This document shows, piece by piece, positions 23,762 to 36,289 of a stretch of DNA of 64,000 nt. Source of the stretch: Sipunculus nudus. Its lineage: Eukaryota; Annelida; Sipuncula; Golfingiida; Sipunculidae. The stretch lies in the NCBI GenBank assembly GCA_026874595.1, contig CM049314.1, forward strand, positions 78,729,300 to 78,793,299. The letters run 5' to 3'. The notes beneath the pieces are model-generated. The model was given only the letters and a program-made list of their open reading frames with translations. It had not been told where the DNA came from and did not search any database. How positions within the stretch are numbered: position 1 is the stretch's first letter; every line of letters starts with the position of its first letter. A program made the position numbers and the translations under genes.

Positions 23762-25800
23762 GTGAGAGTTATATATCCATATCTGTTAAGGCTGCACTTA
23801 CAGGCTGAGAGTTATATATCCATATCTGTTAAGGCTGCACTTACAGGCCGAGAGTTATATCCATATCTGTTAAGGCTGCACTTACAGGCTGAGAGTTATA
23901 TATCCATATCTGTTAAGGCAGCACTTACAGGCTGAGAGTTATATATCCATATCTGTTAAGGCAGCACTGACAGGCTGAGAGTTATATATCCATATCTGTT
24001 AAGGCTGCACTTACAGGCTGAGAGTTATATATCCATATCTGTTAAGGCAGCACTTACAGGCTGAGAGTTATATATCCATATCTGTTAAGGCAGCACTTAC
24101 AGGCTGAGAGTTATATATCCATATCTGTTAAGGCTGCACTTACAGGCTGAGAGTTATATATCCATATCTGTTAAGGCTGCACTTACAGGCTGAGAGTTAT
24201 ATATCCATATCTGTTAAGGCAGCACTTACAGGCTGAGAGTTATATATCCATATCTGTTAAGGCTGCACTTACAGGCTGAGAGTTATATATCCATATCTGT
24301 TAAGGAAGCACTTACAGGGTGAGAGTTATATATCCATATCTGTTAAGGCTGCACTTACAGGGTGAGAGTTATATATCCATATCTGTTAAGGCTGCACTGA
24401 CAGGGTGAGAGTTATATATCCATATCTGTTAAGGCGGCACTTACAGGCTGAGAGTTATATATCCATATCTGTTAAGGCAGCACTTACAGGGTGAGAGTTA
24501 TATATCCATATCTGTTAAGGCTGCACTTACATGCTGAGAGTTATATATCCATATCTGTTAAGGCTGCACTGACAGGCTGAGAGTTATATATCCATATCTG
24601 TTAAGGCTGCACTTACAGGGTGAGAGTTATATATCCATATCTGTTAAGGCTGCACTTACAGGCTGAGAGTTATATATCCATATCTGTTAAGGCTGCACTT
24701 ACAGGGTGAGAGTTATATATCCATATCTGTTAAGGGGGCACTTACAGGCTGAGAGTTATATATCCATATCTGTTAAGGCTGCACTGATAGGCTGAGAGTT
24801 ATATATCCATATCTGTTAAGGCTGCACTTACAGGCTGAGAGTTATATATCCATATCTGTTACGGCTGCACTGACAGAGTGAGAGTTATATATCCATATCT
24901 GTTAAGGCCGCACATACAGGCTGAGAGTTATATATCCATATCTGTTAAGGCTGCACTGACAGGGTGAGAGTTATATATCCATATCTGTTAAGGCTGCACA
25001 TACAGGCTGAGAGTTATATATCCATATCTGTTAAGGCTGCACTGACAGGGTGAGAGTTATATATCCATATCTGTTTAGGCTGCACTTACAGGCTGAGAGT
25101 TATATATCCATATCTGTTAAGGCTGCACGTACAGGCTGAGAGTTATATATCCATATCTGTTAAGGCTGCACATACAGGCTGAGAGTTATATATCCATATC
25201 TGTTAAGGCTGCACGTACAGGCTGAGAGTTATATATCCATATCTGTTAAGGCTGCACTTACAGGCTGAGAGTTATATATCCATATCTGTTAAGGCTGCAC
25301 ATACAGGCTGAGAGTTATATATCCATATCTGTTAAGGCTGCACGTACAGGCTGAGAGTTATATATCCATATCTGTTAAGGCTGCACTTACAGGCTGAGAG
25401 TTATATATCCATATCTGTTAAGGGTGCACTTACATGCTGAGAGTTATATATCCATATCTGTTAAGGCTGCACTGACAGAGTGAGAGTTATATCCATATCT
25501 GTTAAGGCCGCACTTACAGGCTGAGAGTTATATATCCATATCTGTTAAGGCTGCACTGACAGGGTGAGAGTTATATATCCATATCTGTTAAGGCTGCACA
25601 TACAGGCTGAGAGTTATATATCCATATCTGTTAAGGCCGCACTTACAGGCTGAGAGTTATATATCCATATCTGTTAAGGCTGCCCTGACAGGGTGAAAGT
25701 TATATATCCATATCTGGTAAGGCTGCACATACAGTGTGAAAGTAATATATCCATATCTGGTAAGGCTTGACTTACAGGGTGAGAGTTACATATCCATAAC
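23738..25800 (+). repeat. 43-bp array, proximal block, seeded on a MAO donor
   Basis: About 48 copies of AAGGCTGCACTTACAGGCTG plus AGAGTTATATATCCATATCTGTT. The first unit is the end of the exon 23665-23761 and its donor (AAGGCTGCACTTACAGG|GTGAGAG). Most units in this block read ACAGGCTGAGAG and so lack the GT, while a minority keep ACAGGGTGAGAG. Unit length is very regular, with occasional TATA deletions. Confidence 0.95.
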
Positions 25801-26489
25801 TGATAATGCAGCACTTTGCTCCCGAGGCAGCGGAAATCTTGCGCTTCTAAAGAAGCACCTGATTTTCACGCTGCAAGCTTTGACTGTTTATGATATATTT
25901 AGACACCAGATGGCGGTTGGTTGTCAGCTGAAAGGAATGTGTGTATGATTTGACAAGCAGCCAACCAGATGCCAATCATCAAACACTCGACAGGCATCCT
26001 GGCTCCACCCATAGCTGCGCTTCACACGCCGTTTTATATCAGATTACAGTCGAATTTTAATTGCTCCCTCTGTATTCTCACATCATCGACTGATCTGATT
26101 ATGACATTATGACTGTGTTAGCGTAGACATGTATCTGTTGTCTGCAGAAATGAAACCAGCCAGCGAGGTGTGCACAAAGCCTTTGTTGTTATGTTTCATT
26201 TGAATTACAGCTCACTGGCCGGGCATCCTATGTGCCCAAGGCCCAAAGCAAACCAGGTCTAGGGCAATGTACAGACAAGTACCAGGGTGATGAGCTGTCA
26301 CTCAAAATGAAATGAGCATGATTTGCTCCTTGTATTCCTCGCTTGGCTCTATTTTCCAGCACAAGGTCTCATTTGATTGGACAAAAATACAGTGCTCCCC
26401 TCTGGTGTTGCAATTCAGGATACGTGGTCATGACAGACAGCACTTACAATATAGGAAGTCACCCTATAGTTAAAGCGCTATGTAAAGAG
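25801..26489. other. 690-bp non-repetitive interruption of the 43-bp array
   Basis: Single-copy-looking sequence splits the 43-bp array. GCAGCACT occurs at both edges (about 25808 and 26495), which is either part of the unit or an 8-bp target duplication. I find no convincing inverted termini or coding similarity. A degenerate unit (CAGCACTTACAATATAGG) is visible near 26438. Confidence 0.6.
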
Positions 26490-29400
26490 CGTAAGGCAGC
26501 ACTTACAGGGTGAGACTTATATATCCATATCTGTTAAGGCTGCACTGACAGGATGAGAGTTATATATCCATATCTGTTAAGGCTGCACTTACAGGGTGAG
26601 AGTTATATATCCATATCTGTTAAGGCCGCACTTACAGGGTGAGAGTTATATATCCATATCTGTTAAGGCTGCACTTACAGGGTGAGAGTTATATATCCAT
26701 ATCTGTTAAGGCCGCACTTACAGGGTGAGACTTATATATCCATATCTGTTAAGGCGGCACCTACAGGGTGAGAGTTATGTATCCATATTTGTTAAGGCAG
26801 CACTTACAGGGTGAGACTTATATATCCATATCTGTTAAGGCTGCACTGACAGGCTGAGAGTTAAATATCCATATCTGTTAAGGCCGCACTTACAGGGTGA
26901 GACTTGTATATCAATATCTGTTAAGGCTGCACTGACAGGGTGAGAGTTATATATCCATATCTGTTAAGGACGCACTTACAGGGTGAGAGTTATATATCCA
27001 TATCTGTTAAGGCAGCACTTACAGGGAGAGAGTTATATATCCATATCTGTTAAGGCAGCACTTACAGGGTGAGACTTATATATCCATATCTGTTAAGGCA
27101 GCACTTACAGGGAGAGAGTTATATATCCATATCTGTTAAGGCGGCACTTACAGGGTGAGAGTAAAATATCCATATCTGTTAAGAGGCACTTACAGGGTGA
27201 GAGTTATATATCCATATCTGTTAAGGCCGCACTTACAGGGTGAGACTTATATATCCATATCTGTTAAGGCAGCACTTACAGGGAGAGAGTTATATATCCA
27301 TATCTGTTAAGGCGGCACTTACAGGGTGAGAGTAAAATATCCATATCTGTTAAGAGGCACTTACAGGGTGAGAGTTATATATCGATATCTGATAAGGCGG
27401 CTCTTAGAGGGTGAGAGTTATATATCCATATCTGTTAAGGTGGTACTTACAGGGTGAGAGTAAAATATCCATATCTGTTAAGGCGGCACTTACGAGGTGA
27501 GAGTAAAATATCCATATCTGTTAAGGCGGCACTTACAGGGTGAGAGTAAAATATCCATATCTGTTAAGGCGGCACTTACAGGGTGAGAGTAAAATATCCA
27601 TATCTGTTAAGGCAGCACTTACAGGGTGAGAGTTATATATCCATATCTGATAAGCCGGCACTTACAGGGTGAGAGTTATATATCCATATCTGATAAGGCG
27701 GCACTTACAGGGTGAGAGTTATATATCCATATCTGTTAAGGCCGCACTTACAGGGTGAGAGTTATATATCCATATCTGTTAAGGCCGCACTTACAGGGTG
27801 AGAGTTATATATCCTTATCTGTTAAGGCCGCACTTACAGGGTGAGAGTTATATATCCATATCTGTTAAGGCGGCACTTACAGGGTGAGAGTAAAATATCC
27901 ATATCTGTTAAGGCGGCACTTACAGGGTGAGAGTAAAATATCCATATCTGTTAAGGCCGCACTTACAGGGTGAGACTTGTATATCAATATCTGTTAAGGC
28001 TGCACTGACAGGGTGAGAGTTATATATCCATATCTGTTAAGGACGCACTTACAGGGTGAGAGTTATATATCCATATCTGTTAAGGCCGCACTTACAGGGT
28101 GAGACTTATATATCCATATCTGTTAAGGCGGCACTTACAGGGTGAGAGTTATATATCCATATCTGTTTAGGCGGCACTTACAGGGTGAGAGTAAAATATC
28201 CATATCTGTTAAGAGGCACTTACAGGGTGAGAGTTATATATCGATATCTGATAAGGCGGCTCTTAGAGGGTGAGAGTTATATATCCATATCTGTTAAGGT
28301 GGTACTTACAGGGTGAGAGTAAAATATCCATATCTGTTAAGGCGGCACTTACAGGGTGAGAGTAAAATATCCATATCTGTTAAGGCGGCACTTACAGGGT
28401 GAGAGTTATATATCCATATCTGTTAAGGCGGCACTTACCGGATGAGAGTAAAATATCCATATCTGTTAAGGCGGCACTTACGGGGTGAGAGTTATATATC
28501 CATATCTGTTAAGGCGGCACTTACAGGGTGAGAGTAAAATATCCATATCTGTTAAGGCGGCACTTACAGGGTGAGAGTAAAATATCCATATCTGTTAAGG
28601 CAGCACTTACAGGGTGAGAGTTATATATCCATATCTGATAAGGCGGCACTTACAGGGTGAGAGTTATATATCCATATCTGATAAGGCGGCTCTTAGAGGG
28701 TGAGAGTTATATATCCATATCTGTTAAGGCGGCACTTACAGGGTGAGAGTAAAATATCCATATCTGTTAAGGCGGCACTTACAGGGTGAGAGTAAAATAT
28801 CCATATCTGTTAAGGCGGCACTTACAGGGTGAGAGTTATATATCCATATCTGTTAAGGCGGCACTTACAGGGTGAGAGTAAAATATCCATATCTGTTAAG
28901 GCGGCACTTACGGGGTGAGAGTAAAATATCCATATCTGTTAAGGCGGCACTTACAGGGTGAGAGTAAAATATCCATATCTGTTAAGGCGGCACTTACAGG
29001 GTGAGAGTAAAATATCCATATCTGTTAAGGCAGCACTTACAGGGTGAGAGTTATATATCCATATCTGATAAGCCGGCACTTACAGGGTGAGAGTTATATA
29101 TCCATATCTGATAAGGCGGCACTTACAGGGTGAGAGTTATATATCCATATCTGTTAAGGCCGCACTTACAGGGTGAGAGTTATATATCCATATCTGTTAA
29201 GGCCGCACTTACAGGGTGAGAGTTATATATCCTTATCTGTTAAGGCCGCACTTACAGGGTGAGAGTTATATATCCATATCTGTTAAGGCCGCACTTACAG
29301 GGTGAGGGTTATATATCCATATCTGTTAAGGCCGCACTTACAGGGTGAGGGTTATATATCCATATCTGTTAGGCCGCACTTACAGGGTGAGAGTTATATA

Positions 29401-30240
29401 TCCATATCTGTTAAGGCCGCACTTACAGGGTGAGAGTTATATATCCATATCTGTTAAGGCCGCACTTACAGGGTGAGAGTTATATATCCATATCTGTTAA
29501 GGCCGCACTTACAGGGTGAGAGTTATATATCCATCTCTGTTAAGGCCGCACTTACAGGGTGAGAGTTATATATCCATATCTGTTAAGGCCGCACTTACAG
29601 GGTGAGAGTTATATATCCATATCTGTTAAGGCCGCACTTACAGGGTGAGAGTAAAATATCCATATCTGTTAAGGCTGCACTTACAGGGTGAGAGTTATAT
29701 ATCCATATCTGTTAAGGCCGCACTTACAGGGTGAGAGTTATATATCCATATCTGTTAAGGCCTCACTTACAGGGTGAGAGTTATATATCCGTATCTGTTA
29801 AGGCCGCAATTACAGGGTGAGAGTTATATATCCGTATCTGTTAAGGCCGCACTTTCAGGGTGAGAGTTATATATCCATATCTGTTAAGGCCGCACTTACA
29901 GGGTGAGAGTTATATATCCATATCTGTTAAGGCCGCACTTTCAGGGTGAGAGTTATATATCCATATCTGTTAAGGCCGCACTTTCAGGGTGAGAGTTATA
30001 TATCCGTATCTGTTAAGGCCGCACTTACAGGGTGAGAGTTATATATCCGTATCTGTTAAGGCCGCAATTACAGGGTGAGAGTTATATATCCGTATCTGTT
30101 AAGGCTGCACTAACAGGGTGAGAGTTATATATCCATATCTGTTAAGGCTGCACTTACAGGCTGAGAGTTATATATCCATATCTGTTAAGGCTGCCCTTAC
30201 ATGATGAGAGTTATATATCCATATCTGATAAGCCTGCACT
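26490..30240 (+). repeat. 43-bp array, distal block, with mostly intact donor motif
   Basis: About 87 further copies of the 43-bp unit. Here nearly all read CACTTACAGGGTGAGAG, so the GTGAGAG donor motif is present, unlike the proximal block. Sub-families include AGTAAAATATCC and GAGACTTATATATCC, and larger blocks are duplicated (for example the run with GGCGGCTCTTAGAGG at 27390, 28258 and 28690). It ends at a G12 tract at about 30246. Confidence 0.95.
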
Positions 30241-30384
30241 CACAAGGGGGGGGGGGCAGTTATATATCTATAACCATACCTTTTATCTATCCTTATTTAG
30301 CCCCAGTCAGGCCCAATTGTATATTCATTAGACATTCATGCTACTATAAATGATAGTCTTTTGTGACCTGAAAGAAAATAATTG

Positions 30385-32840
30385 GCTTCAAGATTGTTAG
30401 TATGACCTGGTTAGAATTGTCTTGTCAGGCTCTCACAGTTTGACCTGGTTTGAAATGTCTAGTCAGGCTCTCACAGTTTGACCTGGTTAGAATTGTCTTG
30501 TCAGGCTCTCACAGTTTGACCTGGTTTGAAATGTCTAGTCAGGCTCTCACAGTTTGACCTGGTTTGAAATGTCTAGTCAGGCTCTCACAGTTTGACCTGG
30601 TTTGAAATGTCTAGTCAGGCTCTCACAGTTTGACCTGGTTTGAAATGTCTTGTCAGGCTCTCACAGTTTGACCTGGTTAGAAATGTCTAGTCAGGCTCTC
30701 ACAGTTAGACCTGTTTGAAATGTCTAGTCAGGCTCTCATGGTTTGACCTGGTTTGAAATGTCTAGTCAGGCTCTCACAGTTTGACCTGGTTTGAAATGTC
30801 TTGTCAGGCTCTCACAGTTTGACCTGGTTTGAAATGTCTAGTCAGGCTCTCACAGTTTGACCTGGTTTGAAATGTCTAGTCAGGCTCTCACAGTTTGACC
30901 TGGTTTGAAATGTCTAGTCAGGCTTTCACAGTTTGACCTGGTTTGAAATGTCTAGTCAGGCTCTCACAGTTTGACCTGGTTTGAAATGTCTAGTCAGGCT
31001 CTCACAGTTTGACCTGGTAAGAAATGTCATCTCAGGCTCTCACAGTTTGACCTGGTTTGAAATGTCTAGTCAGGCTCTCACAGTTTGACCTGGTTTGAAA
31101 TGTCTTGTCAGGCTCTCACAGTTTGACCTGGTTTGAAATGTCTAGTCAGGCTCTCACAGTTTGACCTGGTTTGAAATGTCTAGTCAGGCTCTCACAGTTT
31201 GACCTGGTTTGAAATGTCTAGTCAGGCTCTCACAGTTTGACCTGGTTTGAAATGTCTTGTCAGGCTCTCACAGTTTGACCTGGTTTGAAATGTCTAGTCA
31301 GGCTCTCACAGTTTGACCTGGTTTGAAATGTCTAGTCAGGCTCTCACAGTTTGACCTGGTTTGAAATGTCTAGTCAGGCTCTCACAGTTTGACCTGGTTT
31401 GAAATGTCTTATCAGGCTCTCACAGTTTGACCTGGTTTGAAATGTCTAGTCAGGCTCTCACAGTTTGACCTGGTTTGAAATGTCTAGTCAGGCTCTCACA
31501 GTTTGACCTGGTTTGAAATGTCTAGTCAGGCTCTCACAGTTTGACCTGGTTTGAAATGTTTTGTCAGGCTCTCACACGTTGACCTGGTTTGAAATGTCTA
31601 GTCAGGCTCTCACAGTTTGACCTGGTTTAAAATGACTAGTCAGGCTCTCACAGTTTGACCTGGTTTGAAATGTCTTGTCAGGCTCTCACAGTTTGACCTG
31701 GCTTGAAATGTCTTGTCAGGCTCTCACAGTTTGACCTGGCTTGAAATGTCATGTCAGGCTCTCACAGTTTGACCTGGCTTGAAATGTCTTGTCAGGCTTT
31801 CACAGTTTGACCTGGCTTGAAATGTCTAGTCAGGCTCTCACAGTTTGACCTGGTTTGAAATGTCTAGTCAGCCTCTCACAGTTTGACCTGGTTTGAAATG
31901 TCTTATCAGGCTCTCACAGTTTGACCTGGTTTGAAATGTCTAGTCAGGCTCTCACAGTTTGACCTGGTTTGAAATGTCTTGTCAGGCCCCTCAGTTTGAC
32001 CTGGCTTGAAATGACTTGTCAGGCTCTCACAGTTTGACCTGGCTTGAAATGTCTTGTCAGGCTCTCACAGTTTGACCTGGTTTGAAATGTCTTGTCAGGC
32101 TCTCACAGTTTGACCTGGTATGAAATGTCTAGTCAGGCTCTCACAGTTTGACCTGGTTTGAAATGTCTAGTCAGGCTCTCACAGTTTGACCTGGTTTGAA
32201 ATGTCTAGTCAGGCTCTCACAGTTTGACCTGGTTTAAAACGGCTTGTCAGGCTCTCACAGTTTGACCTGGTTTAAAACAGCTTGTCAGGCTCTCACAGTT
32301 TGACCTGGTTTAAAATGGCTTGTCTGGCTCTGACAGTTTGACCTGGTTTAAAATGGCTTGTCTGGCTCTGACAGTTTGACCTTGTTTAAAATGGCTTGTC
32401 TGGCTCTCACAGTTTGACCTGGCTTGAAACCGCTTGTCAGGCTCTCACAGTTTGACCTGGTTTAAATACCGCTTGTCAGGCTCTCACAGTTTGACCTGGT
32501 TTAAATGGCTTGTCAGGCTCTCACAGTTTGACCTGGTTTAAAATGGCTTGTCAGGCTCTCACAGTTTGACCTGGTTTAAAATGGCTTGTCAGGCTCTCAC
32601 AGTTTGACCTGGCTTGAAATGTCTTGTCAGGCTCTCACAGTTTGACCTGGCTTGAAATGTCATGTCAGGCTCTCACAGTTTGACCTGGCTTGGAATTTCA
32701 TGTCAGGCTCTCACAGTTTGACCTGGCTTGAAATGTCTTGTCAGGCTCTCACAGTTTGACCTGGCTTGAAATGGCTTGTCAGGCTCTCACAGTTTGACCT
32801 GGCTTGAAACCGCTTGTCAGGCTCTCACATTGGTTGTCAT
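30385..32840 (+). repeat. 38-bp tandem array
   Basis: About 64 copies of GACCTGGTTTGAAATGTCTA plus GTCAGGCTCTCACAGTTT. There are regional variants: TTTAAAATGGCTTG at 32230-32600, and TTGAAATGTCTTG and ATGTCATG forms at 31700-31800 and 32600-32800. It has no similarity to a visible exon edge. Confidence 0.95.
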
Positions 32841-33020
32841 TGGATTTTCTTAGTAGGTAACTAAACCAGAAAGAGGTTTAAACAGAAACTTGTTCAGTTT
32901 TCTTTACTAGGTCAAGATAACCATGGTTACCTGGTCATTATATGGTTGAGTTAACTTCAATCTGTGAAAAAAATTTGTTGGCAACACTGACAGCCTGGAC
33001 TGTTAAATGTAGAAAGAAAT

Positions 33021-33180
33021 GTTTTAGGAGAGTCACTCTGACACCATGAAATATTTTAGGAGAGTCACTCTGACACCATGAAATATTTTAGGAGAGTCAC
33101 TCTGACACCATGAAATATTTTAGGAGAGTCACTGTGGCACCATGAAATGTTTTAGGAGAGTCACTCTGGCACCATGGAAC
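33021..33180 (+). repeat. 32-bp tandem array, 5 copies
   Basis: Five copies of TTTTAGGAGAGTCACTCTGA plus CACCATGAAATA, 32 bp apart from 33027. The last two vary (GTGGCACC, CTGGCACC). The flanking 32841-33020 is plain intron. Confidence 0.93.
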
Positions 33181-33235
33181 AGTTGACATCATAAAACATA
33201 CCAAGTTTTTTTAGTTACTTTTAAATACCCACTAA

Positions 33236-34649
33236 CAGTGTTGCTCCTAGAGTGCAGCATTCCGCAATTTTATTGGCCATGTCCCTTTGTTTTTAGGCAG
33301 GCGCGCCCGTGTGGACGCACTATTTTCGCACTTGTTCCCTTATAATTTAAATTATGCAACCCTTAAACGAACGTAGTTACATGAAAATTTATATAGATTA
33401 AAAAAAATGATGTACGTATCCCTTCAGAAAGATTTGGGGAAATCCTCTGGTATCTGAATCCCTGATTAAACTATACCCTGGATTACATAATACATACAGG
33501 TTTAATGGTCACACCATTGATGTCTTGAATGCATTGCCTCAGGGTTGGTCTATTCACATGCATGGTGTTGCCGCTGTTCTGACAAAGATCTATGTTCTTG
33601 TGGTCAGAATAAAGTTGCAAGCGAGCGTCCAGTTCTCGACTTGGATGTGATTTTGTTGAGCCTACATAGTCTCACGGCAGTTCTCAACAATGTTAGACAG
33701 TTGTGAATTATCAGATCGATCATTTCATTATAATGCCTTAGATTACTTTACTATGATTAGTCAGACGATTATTTCCCTCAAAGCAGCTTAGGTCAGGTCT
33801 TCCACAATGATCTCAAACAATTTGCCTGTATAGTGTTATCGTTTCATGGCAGGCCAGCCACATTGTGATTTCTAGTAGTTTGATACTTGCCTAACAATTA
33901 TAATAAGCCTATAAGGCAATGCTGGCCGCAGATTTTCCCTGCTGACAAATAACATCATTCCACGGCTATACACCTATGCATAAATGACACATTAAGTTTC
34001 AGTTACCGATTGTTTTAGTTTTATTGGGAACAGAAATTTAGATGTTTATTGTATTCCTTTCATTCTTGTCAAACTATAATTTAATATTACCATGCCAGTA
34101 ATAGACTTTAACAAACTGAAGTCATACCACGGCAACTTACGCTGCATTGTACGGTTGACTTTCTAGCCTTTTAGCCTATCTTTATAACATTAAACAACAG
34201 GGAATAAAACCTTGCATAAATGTTTGTTTTTTCCTCCATAAACTTAGTTGTTCAAAACATGTTTCGATACTGACTTGCAACTATGAATAGGACAAGCTGT
34301 CGCGTGATTCCTCAATCAGCAACAAAGATGATTGTGTGTCAGCCATCTGCAATCTTCACATGGTCATCTATATAATGTTGTTATTGAGACAAGAATTTCC
34401 TAGGCTTAAGTTTTATGAAGACTTGAGATTGGTGACCTGTAATATATGTAACAATTCCAGCCCTTACAGTACCTATTATTCATTTCAAAATGGCCAAAAA
34501 TTATAACATTCATATTACATTGATTATTTTAACATAAAATTTTGCTTCAAAGAATGTGTCCCCACCTAATTTGGGTTTATCCCCCAGAAATTTTATCAAG
34601 GGGCCTAGTGTCCCTTTGTGTTTTATGCCTATAGCTAGGAGCACCACTG
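33236..34649. mobile_element. 1.41-kb non-autonomous hAT-like DNA transposon
   Basis: 15-bp terminal inverted repeats: CAGTGTTGCTCCTAG at 33236-33250 and the reverse complement of CAGTGGTGCTCCTAG at 34635-34649, with 14 of 15 bases matching. Both ends are flanked by CACTAA (33230-33235 and 34650-34655), a 6-bp target duplication. The CAGTG terminus resembles hAT elements; some hAT subgroups are reported to make 5-6 bp duplications. Two open stretches on + (about 33426-33654, containing LNALPQGWSIHMHG; and about 34290-34504, containing NKDDCVSAICNLH) are not recognised and may be remnants. Confidence 0.75.
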
Positions 34650-35028
34650 CACTAATACTATATTCATACTGTTACAAGCACTGATTTTTATCAGTCTTAC
34701 TTTCCATGATATTGCAAATTTGACCAAAGCTTTTTACTTTAATTGTACAGTGTACAGGATTTTAGCACTGATTGTAGCAGGATTGAGCACTCTATAAATA
34801 TTTTCAGTTATAATGATAATGAGTTTATTCAAAATTTCTATTTATTCTTGAATGTTCTATCAATAACTGCATCCTTTATCATCAGCACCATGGGTAATGT
34901 TATCAGATCCAGATGGTATATATCATTCATAATTGTATCAATCCTTTGCATTTAAAAATATATCATGGCCATCCTATTAATATTTTGTAGAGTGAACCAG
35001 TATTCTTAAATTCTCCTGTCTGTTATAG

Positions 35029-35140
35029 GTTTGTTATGGCTGATATGGCGAGGAGGTTTACCAAGTTGACAAGAGAGGAGAGAGAACGCGAGACGTGTAA
35101 ATGTATCGCAGATCTGTTTGAATCACCAGAAGCCTTAGAG
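35029..35140 (+). CDS. MAO: MAO exon, FVMADMARRF segment
   Basis: The 112-nt exon follows GTTATAG and ends GAG|GTAGAT. Its first base completes a Gly codon with exon 23665-23761 and it ends in phase 0. The translation is FVMADMARRFTKLTREERER followed by ETCKCIADLFESPEALE. This corresponds to MAO FILARKADRLAKLxKEERxxKxCELYAKVLGSxEALx. It confirms that the preceding exon must end in GG. Confidence 0.94.
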
Positions 35141-35820
35141 GTAGATAGGAAATCAGTCGTTATAACAAAAAAAGATAGAATGGTCATAATAGAGTGCATA
35201 CCTCAGCCGAACAAAACATTACAACTATCTATTGATGTGCAGCTGAGATGCCACAAATCATTCATTCAATTTAGACACATATATGCTAAGTTAAAGACTT
35301 GACGATAGTTCTTCGGTCTATGTGGATTTGAGTGATGCTTCTTAATGAGAAGAGGGGTCACAAGAGAGGATTTGAAACACTGAGGGAAGTCAACAGCCTC
35401 TAGAGATTTGTTAATGAATGTGGTAATAATGAACTAAACCTCAGTATGTTGTTAAGGGTGTTGCACATTGTATTTCTTTTTCAAAACTTTAGTACCCCTA
35501 ATGAACCTTATAGATATTGAACCCTTATTGTGGTTAATAAGTAAAAATTGCATTTCTACCTGATCTGAATCAACCATTAATATGGTTTAGGTTTTATTGT
35601 TTTTCCTGGTATATAATGTTATCATTTAATTTATCAACAGGATATATCATTCACTGTTACTACAGCTCTCATGTTTACCTGCAAGGTACCAGCATGTTCT
35701 ATGTTCATATCTTTCTACATTTATTGGGAGCCCTATTTTATAGTTATTTTTGTGACATGAACAAAACTTCTTTAACTTTAACATAAACAGAAGTAGCTGA
35801 TGAACATTATATATTTTCAG
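35141..35820. other. Intron, nothing recognised
   Basis: A 680-bp AT-rich intron between two MAO exons. I see no repeat, RNA or coding signal in it. Confidence 0.5.
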
Positions 35821-35918
35821 CCAATCTGTTATGAAGAACAGTTGTGGTTAGAGGAGCCGTACTCTGGGGGCTGTTACACGAGCACCCACCCACCTGGTGT
35901 CCTCACAAGATACGGCAG
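35821..35918 (+). CDS. MAO: MAO exon with covalent FAD cysteine
   Basis: The 98-nt exon lies between ATATTTTCAG and AG|GTTGGT, from phase 0 to phase 2. The translation is [20 protein letters not shown] followed by [19 protein letters not shown] is the MAO signature: the Cys (codon 35872-35874) forms the 8-alpha-thioether to FAD, and the next Tyr is one of the two aromatic-cage residues (Tyr398 in MAO-B). Both are intact, so the catalytic half encoded here still looks functional. Confidence 0.97.
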
Positions 35919-36289
35919 GTTGGTGCTGTTCAGAACGAGCATGGGTGATAACATTACTTCTCTTGGATCAAATAAAGTGAACCCTTCATTATGACTAATT
36001 CTGTGAAATAAACATACAGCTGGCCTGATCAGTATTTCTTAATGTCAGTCTAAGGGACATATTATGGTATACGCATATTATGGTCCTTCTGTCTGTCCAT
36101 TGTCTTGCCTTGATTTTAGGACTTTCATGTAACTCATCATAACGTCTTACCATTAGGTTGTCTCACCCAGCTTTGGTGATAGGCAAATTTCATGCATATT
36201 TAATGAGGTCAGGGGTCAATCAGCTCATATCTTGGGAAACGTTCAACCAATTAGGAAAAAATTTTTTACACAAATGTAGCCCTTGGAAA

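Noticed and set aside
26210-26285. AG...GG|GTGATG stretch open in the phase needed for a MAO exon
   Set aside because: It is 76 nt with no MAO-like residues; the borders are explained by chance.
23738-32840. Regular direct repeats that could be mistaken for a CRISPR array
   Set aside because: The units abut without unique spacers, and the DNA is eukaryotic.
34743-34955. Open frame ending ISTMG before GTAATG, superficially like the MAO AIMG end
   Set aside because: The phase at the end is wrong and the rest shows no similarity.
35141-35302. Continuation of the MAO frame past 35140 (VDRKSVVITKKDR...)
   Set aside because: A GT donor at 35141 joins in phase to the conserved PICYEEQLW exon; the read-through sequence has no MAO similarity.
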